From KK5 sp034043675 (lineage in GTDB: Bacteria > Pseudomonadota > Gammaproteobacteria > Burkholderiales > Burkholderiaceae_C): a stretch of DNA of 64,000 nucleotides. The first letter of the stretch is position 1. Each line of letters starts with the position of its first letter. The translations under genes and the position numbers were made by a program. Below, piece by piece: positions 51,821 through 60,117 of the stretch. The notes beneath the pieces were generated by a model. It ran no database searches. It saw nothing but the letters and a program-made list of their open reading frames with translations, and was not told where the DNA came from. The DNA is taken from positions 1-64,000 of the forward strand of contig NZ_JAXCLA010000004.1 in NCBI RefSeq assembly GCF_034043675.1, in the 5' to 3' direction.

Positions 51821-53032
51821 CAGGTAGTAGACGGCCGCCGCCACGACGATGCCGAGCACCGAGTGGATCGGGTGCTCCACCAGCATCATCGTGGCGAGGC
51901 CGCAGGCCCAGGCGACGATGCCGTTGCGCTTCCACTCGCTGCCGCTTCCGTTGCTGCCGCCCACGGGCCGGTAGGAGCCGGCCAGCCAGTAGTCGCAGAC
52001 GATCACGCCGGCCACCGGCGGCACGGTGGCCGTCAGCAGCATCAGGAAATTGGTGAAATGGTCGAGGATGCCGCTGGCCGCCAGCACCGAGCCGAGCACG
52101 CCGGCCAACAGCGTTGCCAGGCGTCGCCGCGCCGGCGGCCAGTGCAGCAGGCCGTTCAGCGCCAGGCCGGACGAGTAGGCGTTCATCACGTTGGTGGTCC
52201 ACGCGGCGACGATCAGCACCGACAGCGCCAGACCCGGCATGCCCATGCGCGCGTAGATCTCCACGATGTCGTAGGTCTGCTGCACGATGGCCAGCACCGC
52301 GCCGCAGGCCGCCATGCCCAGGGCCGAGGGGATCAGGCCCAGCACGGAGCCGACCACGGCATCGGTGCGGGTGCGGGCGTGCCGCGCGTAGTCCGGTGAC
52401 ACGACGCCGCCGACCGAGAAGAAACCGATGCACATGCCCACGGCGGCCAGGAAGTCGATGCGGCGCGCCGGCTCGGGCTGATAGTTCGCGATCAGCTCCC
52501 AGCTGTGGCTCTGGAAGGCCACGACCATCGCATAGGCCAGCAGCGCGATCTTGCAGGGCACGCCGATGAAGTTCAGCCACTTCACATGCCGGAAGCCGAA
52601 CACCGCCGTCAGCATCATCAAGAGGCCCAGCAGCAGCGAACACAGCCACACCGGCGCCGGCAGCGCGAAGTACATCTGCATGATCCGCGCGAACGAGGCA
52701 CCCGCCACCGCCGACTGCACGCCGAACCAGCCCAGCAGGGACAGCCCCAGCGCAATGCCCAGCACCACGTTGGCCCCGCCGCGGCCGAAGGCGCTGGAGG
52801 CGAGCTCCACCGTGTTCATCCGCTGCTCGACGGCCGCCACGCTCTCCAGGCTCATGAACACGGCCACGATCGAGAAGCCGATCAGGCCGGCCAGGATCAC
52901 CTCCTTGAACGGCAGCCCGGCAATGAGCGTGCTGCCGATGAACAGCGACGGCACGCTGACCATGCCGCCGAACCAGATCGTCGCCAGGCCCAGGCTGCCG
53001 AGGCTGGCCTCCTTGTCCTCGCTACTGCTCAT
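51776..53032 (-). CDS. NCS1-family permease (cytosine/allantoin/hydantoin type)
   Basis: This inner-membrane transporter of 418 residues has about 12 hydrophobic segments of the NCS1 family (CodB, PucI, Mhp1). Landmarks are SLGLATIWFGGMVSVPSLFI, ASSAFGRGGANVVLGIALGL, LGWFGVQSAV and GGVVSPDYARHARTRTDA. Members take up nucleobases, allantoin, hydantoins or related small rings. Its ATG overlaps the stop of the LuxR regulator (ATGA), so regulator and permease are one unit. A hydantoin-racemase-like enzyme sits across the divergent promoter, which suggests but does not prove a hydantoin or ureide substrate. Confidence 0.88.
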   Translation of the reverse strand: MSSSEDKEASLGSLGLATIWFGGMVSVPSLFIGSTLIAGLPFKEVILAGLIGFSIVAVFMSLESVAAVEQRMNTVELASSAFGRGGANVVLGIALGLSLLGWFGVQSAVAGASFARIMQMYFALPAPVWLCSLLLGLLMMLTAVFGFRHVKWLNFIGVPCKIALLAYAMVVAFQSHSWELIANYQPEPARRIDFLAAVGMCIGFFSVGGVVSPDYARHARTRTDAVVGSVLGLIPSALGMAACGAVLAIVQQTYDIVEIYARMGMPGLALSVLIVAAWTTNVMNAYSSGLALNGLLHWPPARRRLATLLAGVLGSVLAASGILDHFTNFLMLLTATVPPVAGVIVCDYWLAGSYRPVGGSNGSGSEWKRNGIVAWACGLATMMLVEHPIHSVLGIVVAAAVYYLLARERRDLSRGQRA

Positions 53033-55758
53033 TCCTGCGCGCCAACCGGAATGGCCTCGGCCGTCACCAAGCCCTGACGGATCGCCACGGTCACGGCCGC
53101 ACTGCGGTTGTCGACGCCCAGCTTGCGATAGATCTGCTTCAGGTGGAACTTGACCGTGTCGGCCGAGATGCCCATGGTGCGCGCGATCAGCTTGTTCGGC
53201 TGGCCGGCCACCAGCAGGTTCAGCACTTCCATTTCCTTGGCGCTGCACTGCGCGCGGCGCTGCGGGCGCGCCTGCGCGCTGCTGCCGCTGTTGTTGACCT
53301 TCTGCAGCGCCGACTGCAGCTGCGCGGACAGCGGCCCGGCCAATTGCTGAACGACCGGCACCACCTGCTGGCCCAGCTCCATCAGGAAGCCGTGCAGGCC
53401 GTGCTCCAGGATCGGCGTCAGCGCCGATTCAGCATCGCCCTCACCGGCGCCGTGGCCGCGGGTGCGCTGGTCCAGCAGCAGGCTCATCAGGTTCACGCGC
53501 CAGGCGGGCAGCTCCAGGCCCATGCCCTGCAGGATCTTCGCGGCCCGTTTCAGCCGCGCCTGACCCACCGACGGCGCACCGCCCGCCAAGTGCATGCGGG
53601 CCAGGGCCAGCGAGGCGGCTTCGAGGAAGCGCCAGTCGGGCTGCTCGGCGGCGAGTTCGTTCGTCAGGTCCTTGTCGAGCCCGGCGTTCGCCGCCTCCTT
53701 GCGCGCCTGGGCCGCCATGCCGCTCTGCGCGAGCAGGTCGATGCGCCAGACCATCGCCATCCGCTCCAGCCGGGGCATGTTGCGGCGGCGGGCCAGCAGC
53801 GCGGTCTCGTCCAGGATGCTCATCGCCTGGGCGCAGCCATCGTTGCGCACGGCGATGCGCCAGGCCACCTCGGCCATCACCGCGAACACGTCCAGCCAGC
53901 CGTCCACGCGCAGCAGCGAGTCCTGCACCGACTGGATCAGCGGTTGCGCTTCGGACCAGCGGCCTTCCCAGAACAGCTGCTGCGCCTTGAAGCAGCCGAC
54001 CAGGGCCTTCATCGAACTGTCGGTGCCGAAGTTGGCCTCGGCCAGCGAGACCGCCTCATCCACCATCATCCGGCCCTGCTCCAGGCGGCCCATCACGCTG
54101 AGCGCCTGGCTCTCGTGCAGCAGGCAGAAGTTCTCGCCCAGCGGGCTGCGCACCAGGCGCATCCGCGTGCGCGCCGCGCGGGCGGCCTCGATCGCCTCGG
54201 CCATGTGGCCCAGCGCCACCGCCGACACGGCGCTGACGCACAGCAGGGTGGCCTGGCCCAGCGGGTCGTCCGGCAGGTAGCGGTTGGCCGCCTCGCCGGT
54301 GCGCGGCCAGCTCTTGGATACCTCCAGGTGATCAAAGTAGCTGTGCACCAGCGCTTCGATGACGACCATGTCGTGCTCGGCCGAGGCCGAGGGCTCGCGT
54401 TCCAGCCCGGCCTTGGCCAGCCGCAGCATCTCGAAGGCGAGCAGCTCGTCGCCGTGCTTGGCATGCAGATAGGCCTGGATCAGCAGCAGCTGCGGCTCGC
54501 TGCGCCGCGCCAGGTCGTCGAAGCGCTCCAGCAGCCGGCGCGTGTACTGGATGCCCATGTGCAGCACCAGCTTCCAGCCGCCGGCCTTCTCGATGAAGCT
54601 GACCGCCAGCCGCACATCGCCGGCCAGAAGCGCATGGGCCACGGCCAGCGACCAGTCTTCCTGCTCCGCCAGCCAGGGTGCGGCGGCGCGGTGGATCTCC
54701 CGGGCGCGCGGCTTGCTGAGGCGCGGGCGCAGGAAATCGGCGAAGAGCTGGTGGTAGCGGAACCAGGTGCGGGCGGCGTCCAGCGGCACCAGCAGCGAAT
54801 CGATGCCTGACAGCCGCGCGAGGATCTCGGCGCTGTCGGTGCGGCCGCGCGCCACGTCGGCCAGCTCGGCGTTGAAGCGCTCGAACATCGAGGTCTCGAC
54901 GAGGAACTGCCGGCAGTCCTCCGGCAGCTTGGCGATGACCTGCTCGGTGAGGTAGTCGGCCACCTCGGTGACGCGGCCGGAAAAGGCCTGCAGCCCGTGC
55001 GAGGAGCCCGGCCCCTCGGACACCCACAAGCGGGCAAGCTGGATCGCCACCGCCCAGCCTTCGGTGCGCGAATGGATGATCGAGGCCTCGAAGGAGTCGA
55101 CGCCACCGCCCAGCATCGTCGTCGTCTCGCTCAGCGACAGCACCAGCTCGCTCGGATGCACCTCGTGCAGCAGCCCGCAGGCCTTCATCGTGGCCAGTGC
55201 CCAGTTCGGCCGTGCACGGGAGGCGATGACGATGCGCAGCCAGGGCGTGCCGCGCTCCAGCAGCATGCGCACGATCTCGTCGACACCGGGACTGGTGGCG
55301 CGGTGGTAGTCGTCCAGCATCAGGGTGACGCGGCGCTGCGCCCGCTGCACGGCCTGCAGCAGCGCCGAGACGGTGCGCATCGGGTCGGCCTCGAGCGTCT
55401 GCTCGTGCGCCCGGCGGACCAGCGGCCCGAGGTCGATGCCGGCGCGCTCGATCGCGAGCAACACGTAGGCGAGGAAGCTGCCCTCGTCGCGATCACCTTC
55501 GTCCAGGGTCAGCCAGGCCGCCTGCGTGGTGGCGCCCGCGGCCGGTCCGCCGGCGCGTTGGTAGAGGGCGTGGAGCTGAGCCAGCAGCGTCGTCTTGCCG
55601 AAACCGGCCGGCGAGATGATCAGCGACAGGGGCACGTGCTGCGTCTGTACCAGGCGCTTGAGCAGCCCGTCGCGCTGGACCGTGTCCAGTTTCATCTGCG
55701 GGGGCGTCAGCTTGCCGACCCACATCCAGGCGTTCGATTGCGAGCGCTTTTCAGGCAT
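53029..55758 (-). CDS. MalT-like LuxR-family ATP-dependent regulator
   Basis: This large regulator is 909 residues long from the ATG used (MPEKRSQSN); the frame stays open upstream. The N-terminal NTPase has Walker A SPAGFGKT (about 48-55) and a Walker B-like TLMLDDYHRA. A winged-helix and TPR-like helical sensor region follows. The C-terminal LuxR helix-turn-helix (CSAKEMEVLNLLVAGQPNKL) is followed by DTVKFHLKQIYRKLGV (about 835-905). MalT-type regulators bind DNA after sensing a small inducer with ATP. It is co-transcribed with the NCS1 permease and divergent from the pepsin/racemase set across a perfect palindrome. Confidence 0.93.
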   Translation of the reverse strand: MPEKRSQSNAWMWVGKLTPPQMKLDTVQRDGLLKRLVQTQHVPLSLIISPAGFGKTTLLAQLHALYQRAGGPAAGATTQAAWLTLDEGDRDEGSFLAYVLLAIERAGIDLGPLVRRAHEQTLEADPMRTVSALLQAVQRAQRRVTLMLDDYHRATSPGVDEIVRMLLERGTPWLRIVIASRARPNWALATMKACGLLHEVHPSELVLSLSETTTMLGGGVDSFEASIIHSRTEGWAVAIQLARLWVSEGPGSSHGLQAFSGRVTEVADYLTEQVIAKLPEDCRQFLVETSMFERFNAELADVARGRTDSAEILARLSGIDSLLVPLDAARTWFRYHQLFADFLRPRLSKPRAREIHRAAAPWLAEQEDWSLAVAHALLAGDVRLAVSFIEKAGGWKLVLHMGIQYTRRLLERFDDLARRSEPQLLLIQAYLHAKHGDELLAFEMLRLAKAGLEREPSASAEHDMVVIEALVHSYFDHLEVSKSWPRTGEAANRYLPDDPLGQATLLCVSAVSAVALGHMAEAIEAARAARTRMRLVRSPLGENFCLLHESQALSVMGRLEQGRMMVDEAVSLAEANFGTDSSMKALVGCFKAQQLFWEGRWSEAQPLIQSVQDSLLRVDGWLDVFAVMAEVAWRIAVRNDGCAQAMSILDETALLARRRNMPRLERMAMVWRIDLLAQSGMAAQARKEAANAGLDKDLTNELAAEQPDWRFLEAASLALARMHLAGGAPSVGQARLKRAAKILQGMGLELPAWRVNLMSLLLDQRTRGHGAGEGDAESALTPILEHGLHGFLMELGQQVVPVVQQLAGPLSAQLQSALQKVNNSGSSAQARPQRRAQCSAKEMEVLNLLVAGQPNKLIARTMGISADTVKFHLKQIYRKLGVDNRSAAVTVAIRQGLVTAEAIPVGAQE

Positions 55759-55812
55759 ATGTTGATGATGCCAGCCATCCTTTTTATTAGGGGGGTGGCA
55801 AGTACCAAGTGA

Positions 55813-55830
55813 CCTACCCGAATGGGTAGG
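55813..55830. promoter_or_regulatory. perfect 18-bp palindrome in the divergent LuxR promoter region
   Basis: CCTACCCGAATGGGTAGG consists of 7-bp arms around GAAT. It lies 55 bp upstream of the LuxR-regulator start and 75 bp upstream of the next plus-strand gene. It is the best candidate operator for the MalT-like regulator in this divergent region. The site is visible; the ligand is inferred. Confidence 0.55.
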
Positions 55831-55904
55831 GCAGCCCCTTGTCCGCAGGTGACCACCCGGTGCCACCACCCTGCCCCCGCCCGCCCCGCGCCACACTGCG
55901 AGCG

Positions 55905-56591
55905 ATGGACGACAGGCTCAGCGGCAGATGGGGCGACGGCACGGTCGAGCTGGACCTGCTGCTGCGCGCCCGCAGCCCGGGCGGCGGCTTCAGCGGCGCC
56001 TGCTCGGGCCGCCCGATGCAGGGCTGCGCGCCGGCGAGCGCCGGTGCCAGCGCCGCCTTTGCCGGCGCCGTCCAGAGTGACGGCCAGCCCGCCGCGATGG
56101 CTGGCGTGCTGTTCCTGGACGCGCCGGGCGGCTTGCCGGTGTTGCGGCTGATGCACAGCCGCGCCGGCCACGAACCGCAGATGCTGACCTTGCGCCCGCT
56201 GGCCGGCCCCGAGGCCCTACCCGCCGTGCCGGGTCTTGCCCTGCCCCGGGGAGGCCGCACGCTGGATCTGCAGCGCCTGCGGCTGGTGAATCACGATCCG
56301 CGCTCGCCGCTGCGGCTGCTGGATCTGCTGGTCGATGCCGATGGCCGCTGCGTCGGCACCCTGGCCTCGCCCGCGGAGCAGCGCGGGGCGGTGCAGGGCT
56401 TTGCCGGCCCGCAGGGCCTGGCCTTGACGGCGGCCGCACCGGATGGGGGCAGCCTGTGCCTGGTCGGGTGGGTGGACCGCGACGCCGGCACGGCGGGCCT
56501 GGTCGTTTGCCAAGCACGGGCGCTGGCCTACGAGCAGCGGCAGGCAGCGGTGTCCTGGCGCATGGAGGCTTTCCGGATCACCCCGGGGTAG
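55905..56591 (+). CDS. hypothetical protein (beta-rich)
   Basis: This 228-residue protein was not recognised. The start MDDRLSGRWGDGTVELDLLL was chosen because the longer frame upstream crosses the palindromic promoter region. It has no clear signal peptide or membrane segment. Alternating hydrophobic residues (VLFLDAPGGLPVLRLMHSRA; LDLQRLRLVNHDPRSPLRLL) suggest a beta-rich fold. It is the first gene of the plus-strand set that also holds the pepsin-like protease, so it may be a partner. The RBS is poor, so the start is uncertain. Confidence 0.6.
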   Translation: MDDRLSGRWGDGTVELDLLLRARSPGGGFSGACSGRPMQGCAPASAGASAAFAGAVQSDGQPAAMAGVLFLDAPGGLPVLRLMHSRAGHEPQMLTLRPLAGPEALPAVPGLALPRGGRTLDLQRLRLVNHDPRSPLRLLDLLVDADGRCVGTLASPAEQRGAVQGFAGPQGLALTAAAPDGGSLCLVGWVDRDAGTAGLVVCQARALAYEQRQAAVSWRMEAFRITPG

Positions 56592-56718
56592 TCCGCGCCG
56601 CGGGCCTCACCTGCCCGTCAAACCGTTTGCCAGGCCCTGGCACTCGCTCTAAGTTTTGACGCCACGGGGCGCGCATCGCACGCGCCGTCCGGCCACCGAA
56701 ACACCCAGCGAGGATCAC

Positions 56719-57843
56719 ATGATTGTTGACGAACTGCCGCAGCGCACCCTGCTGCGGCCGGGGCTGCGCTTACCCGCCTTCAAGGGCCCTTTCCAGGACA
56801 ACGGGGCCAGCCCCTGGTATTCGCCGGTCCGGGTCGGCAACGGCCCGGCCGCGCCGATCCTGAAGCTGAACGTGGACACCGGCGCCCGCTTCAACTGGCT
56901 GACGTCCACGGCCTGCGACACCCGGGCCTGCACGATGCCGCAGCGCCGGCGCTTCGACCCGGCCGCGAGCTCGAGCTTCGTGGCCGGCGCGGGCGAGCCG
57001 CTGCGCATCGACTTCGGCCACTGGGGCGAGATGCTGGCCACGCGCGGCAGCGATTTCCTGAGCCTCGGCACGCTGCCGCCTCAGCGGGCCGGCTTCTATT
57101 GCACGACCCACTACGACGGCACGCAGTTCTGCGAGCTGAACTGGGACGGTGGCCTGGGCGTGCCGAACGGTCTGTCTCCCGACCCGCATTCGACCCACAT
57201 CGTCGAGACCTTGCTGAACGCCGGCGTGCTGACGCCGGAGCGGGCCATGGTCTCCTTCCTGATGGACCCGGCCAGCGGCACCGGCGTCGTCGAATTCGGC
57301 GGCTACGACATGCAGGCGGTGGACGAGGACAGCGCCATCGAACTGCCCTTCGTTCCCTATGCGACCGGGCTGGACTACATCTGGACGACGCCGCTGCGCA
57401 GCTGGAAGGTCGGCCCGGTGGAGGTGGCGCGGGGGCAGCTCTTCTGCCACGACACCGGCTCCTCGCACTTCAAGGGCGACCCGGTGCTGCTGATGCAGGC
57501 AATGCACCAGCTCGAGCTGCAGCGCGGCCGCACCGGGCGCTATCCGCTGCTGGAACTGGACATCGGCCGACACCGTGACGACGGCCGCCCTGCCCGCCTG
57601 GTGCTCGGCGCCGACCAGTACGTCACCGAGATCGAGGCCGGCCAGGGCCGCGGCCGCACGACGGCCAACCTGAACCCGCTGGCCGGCTACGACGGCCTGC
57701 TGCTGGTCGGCTCGATCCTGCTGGACCACGTGTGCGCGGTCTACCGCTTCCAGGTCAGCGGCGCGCCGGGCCGCTACCGCGTGGCACCCGGCACGACCTG
57801 GATGTTCAACAAGCGGGGCGGTCCGCAGGTGATCCGCCCGTGA
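56719..57843 (+). CDS. pepsin-like aspartic protease (A1 type), no signal peptide
   Basis: This 374-residue protein was started at the ATG 5 nt after GAGGAT. It has two DTG active-site motifs: D53 in VDTGARFNW and D245 in CHDTGSSHF. The pepsin core is also visible: WDGGLGV like the pepsin FDGILGL turn, VSFLMDPASGTGVVEFGGYD like the pepsin FSFYL and GGELVFGG segments, and a PLRSWKVG stretch. Length matches mature pepsin plus about 50 residues. There is no signal peptide or obvious pro-region, as in the few known bacterial pepsins (shewasin type), so it may be cytoplasmic. It is followed by the racemase gene. Confidence 0.82.
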   Translation: MIVDELPQRTLLRPGLRLPAFKGPFQDNGASPWYSPVRVGNGPAAPILKLNVDTGARFNWLTSTACDTRACTMPQRRRFDPAASSSFVAGAGEPLRIDFGHWGEMLATRGSDFLSLGTLPPQRAGFYCTTHYDGTQFCELNWDGGLGVPNGLSPDPHSTHIVETLLNAGVLTPERAMVSFLMDPASGTGVVEFGGYDMQAVDEDSAIELPFVPYATGLDYIWTTPLRSWKVGPVEVARGQLFCHDTGSSHFKGDPVLLMQAMHQLELQRGRTGRYPLLELDIGRHRDDGRPARLVLGADQYVTEIEAGQGRGRTTANLNPLAGYDGLLLVGSILLDHVCAVYRFQVSGAPGRYRVAPGTTWMFNKRGGPQVIRP

Positions 57844-57863
57844 TCGCGAAAAGGAGCAGAACC

Positions 57864-58682
57864 ATGCTGAAGATCATGTACCTGAACGCGGTGGGCGTGC
57901 CCGCCTACGACGCCACCTTCGCGGCCCTCGCGCGCCGCTGCAAGGACCCGCGCAACCTCGTCACCGTGGCCTCGCTGGACCCGTCGGTCGGTGCGATGGA
58001 CCACCTGGAGTACCGCGTCTACGAGGCGCTGATCGTGCGCGACGTGATGCTGGCCGCGCGCCAGGCCGCGCTGGAAGGCTACGACGCGCTGGCACTGGGC
58101 TGCTTCTACGATCCCGGCCTCGATGAAGCACGCCAGGCGGCCCGCGGCATGCCGGTGATCGGCCCCTGCCAGGCGGCGATCGAGACGGCGCTGCGCCTGG
58201 GCAACCGCTACTCGGTCGTCATCGGCCGCCGCACCTGGCAGGACCAGATGCACCGCACGATCCGCCGCTACGGCTTCGACGGCCAGCTCGCCTCGTTCCG
58301 CTCGCTGGACCTGGGCGTGCCGGACATGGTGGCGCAGCCGCGCGAAACTGAGCGCCGCATCATCGAGGCCGCCAAGCGGGCGGTGGAAGACGACCAGGCC
58401 GAGGTCGTCGTGCTCGGCTGCACCCTGGAATCGGGCTTCCACGAGACGGTGCAGGACATCGTCGGCGTGCCGGTGATCGACCCGGCGATCGCCGCGCTGA
58501 AGACGGCCGAGCACGCCGCCTCGCTGCGGGCGCTGTGCGGCTGGGGCACCTCGCAGCAGTGGAGCCTGAGGCCGCCACCGGACGAGGAGTTGCGCCGCTT
58601 CGGCCTGCTGCAGCAACCCTACCGCTTCGGCGCGCGGATCGACGTGCCGGTCGGCGCCTCGGTCCCCGCCTTGATGGAGTGA
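57864..58682 (+). CDS. Asp/Glu (hydantoin) racemase-family enzyme
   Basis: This 272-residue protein was started at the ATG that follows AAGGAG. It has the two-cysteine active site of the Asp/Glu/hydantoin racemase superfamily: C80 in ALGCFYDPG and C186 in VLGCTLESG. The N-terminus LKIMYLNAV leads the first Rossmann-like lobe. It probably racemises or epimerises a small amino acid or hydantoin; the exact substrate is unknown. It lies 20 bp after the pepsin-like gene and 3 bp before the next gene, so it belongs to the same transcript. Confidence 0.86.
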   Translation: MLKIMYLNAVGVPAYDATFAALARRCKDPRNLVTVASLDPSVGAMDHLEYRVYEALIVRDVMLAARQAALEGYDALALGCFYDPGLDEARQAARGMPVIGPCQAAIETALRLGNRYSVVIGRRTWQDQMHRTIRRYGFDGQLASFRSLDLGVPDMVAQPRETERRIIEAAKRAVEDDQAEVVVLGCTLESGFHETVQDIVGVPVIDPAIAALKTAEHAASLRALCGWGTSQQWSLRPPPDEELRRFGLLQQPYRFGARIDVPVGASVPALME

Positions 58683-58685
58683 TCC

Positions 58686-59933
58686 ATGGAGTTCGCATCG
58701 TCATTGCCCTTGCAAGCGCAGCATCCGCACCTGCCCTCGCGTGCGACCGGGCGGGCGCGCGAGGTCATCGAGCGCTACCGGCTGATCCCCAGCGACGTCA
58801 GCCAGGCGCTGCTGCGCCGCTCAATCGGCCTGCCCGGCGGCCGCCACCGCCGGGAGCGCGTGCAGCCGGACGCGCAGGCGGTGGCCCAGCTGCGCCACAT
58901 CTACGAGCGCTTCCGCGGCCAGGCGGCGCGCGTGCCCAATGCGCCGCGCAACCTGCCCTTCTACCTGGCGCTGCGCGCCCGCTACCCGGACATCGGCTGG
59001 GACGAGGCGGATCAGACGCTGCAGCTGCCGCAGTTCGCCGGCGTGGATCCGTCACTGGCGGCCCTGCTGCTGCAAGACCTGCCCGCCAGCGAGCTGAGCC
59101 TGGGCCCGCGGCAGCCGCCGGAGCTGGAGGCATTGCCGCCGGGCGTTGCCGATGAACTGCAGACCCTGTTCGAGGACGCGCACGTCGTCTCGCGCAAGGG
59201 CGAGGCGACGCGCGACTTCGCCCGTGTGCTGGCCCGCGGCCTGGCCGGCGAGCCGGTCCACCTGCTATGTCCCGTCTGCCCGGACTATGCGTACGAGCCG
59301 ACCGGCAACCCCGAGCAACCCTGGCGCTACACCTTCAGCGGCATCGGCAGCGAGCCCGGCCTGGTGGCGGAACGGCTGCTGGAGGATCTGCCGCGCTTCG
59401 CGGCCCTCTTCGCGCGGCACGGTGTCGAGGCGCATTTCGTGATCGGGCAGGCGGACTTCGAGGTGCTCTCGGATGCGACGCTGCGCCAGGTGGGCGCGGA
59501 CGCCGCCACCTTCCTGGCCCGGATGGCCGAGGGTGGCCGCCGTATCGAGGCCCGCACGGGCGGGTTGCCCGCGCGCACGCTGTTCCTCAGCGAGCTGGCC
59601 GGTGGGTTGACGGGCTGGAAGCAGCTTCACGCGGCCATGCGCGAGCGGCTCGGCGCGATCAGCCGTGGCGAGGCGGAAGCGGCAAGGCCCATCGACTGGG
59701 CCGCGATCCTGGAGGCGCGGCGCCCGCTGTACGAACGCTGGATCGGCCCGCGGGCGGACGACCACCTCGCCTTCCTGCTGAGCCAGGGGGCCGAGTACGC
59801 CGCGCTGGGCGAACTGGCGCGGCAGCTGTCAGCCAACAGCCTGATGCTGTGCTGCGACCACCATGCGATGACGCCGTTCTACAAGGCGCTACACGAAGTA
59901 CCTGTCGTCTACCTGAGGCGCAATTACGCGTGA
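58686..59933 (+). CDS. unknown enzyme-like protein with a CPxCPDY motif
   Basis: This 415-residue protein was not recognised with certainty. A cysteine motif, CPVCPDY, is at 195-201, followed by WRYTFSGIGSEPGLVAERLL. Further possibly catalytic residues are in HFVIGQADFEV and SLMLCCDHHAMTPFYKAL near the C-terminus. It has no signal peptide or membrane segment. It starts 3 bp after the racemase gene and is therefore likely co-transcribed; the cluster suggests modification or synthesis of a small molecule. The family call is left open. Confidence 0.7.
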   Translation: MEFASSLPLQAQHPHLPSRATGRAREVIERYRLIPSDVSQALLRRSIGLPGGRHRRERVQPDAQAVAQLRHIYERFRGQAARVPNAPRNLPFYLALRARYPDIGWDEADQTLQLPQFAGVDPSLAALLLQDLPASELSLGPRQPPELEALPPGVADELQTLFEDAHVVSRKGEATRDFARVLARGLAGEPVHLLCPVCPDYAYEPTGNPEQPWRYTFSGIGSEPGLVAERLLEDLPRFAALFARHGVEAHFVIGQADFEVLSDATLRQVGADAATFLARMAEGGRRIEARTGGLPARTLFLSELAGGLTGWKQLHAAMRERLGAISRGEAEAARPIDWAAILEARRPLYERWIGPRADDHLAFLLSQGAEYAALGELARQLSANSLMLCCDHHAMTPFYKALHEVPVVYLRRNYA

Positions 59934-60008
59934 ACGCGCGCGCTGTCGCTCCCGCGCGACATCAAAAAAGCGATGGCGGGCGCGGGATGCCATCCCTAGA
60001 ATCACAAG

Positions 60009-60113
60009 TGAAGCAGGGCTTGACGGTCCGGCTTCCCTGCTTTTCCTCCCTGAGCAGGAGCTCCTAGAGCTTTTGAAGGCCTGGCAAGCGATTGCCGGGC
60101 CTTTTCTTTTTTT
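60009..60113 (+). ncRNA. candidate structured small RNA ending in a terminator
   Basis: Downstream of the last gene of the racemase cluster, TAGAAT (59997-60002) resembles a -10 box. It is followed by three structures: an AAGCAGGG/CCCTGCTT hairpin (60011-60018/60035-60042), a C/T-rich stretch with CCTCC, the palindrome AGGAGCTCCT (60056-60065), and the terminator at 60076-60113. This has the layout of a roughly 100-nt sRNA whose CCTCC could pair with ribosome-binding sites. No good -35 is seen. It could equally be a read-through 3' UTR. Confidence 0.3.
60076..60113 (+). terminator. strong intrinsic terminator
   Basis: A 12-bp stem (AAGGCCTGGCAA at 60076-60087 with TTGCCGGGCCTT at 60092-60103, one G-U pair) closes a 4-nt loop and is followed by a run of T with one C (60102-60113). 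It ends plus-strand transcription 140 bp after the CPxCPDY gene or ends the candidate small RNA. Confidence 0.85.
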
Positions 60114-60117
60114 GTTC

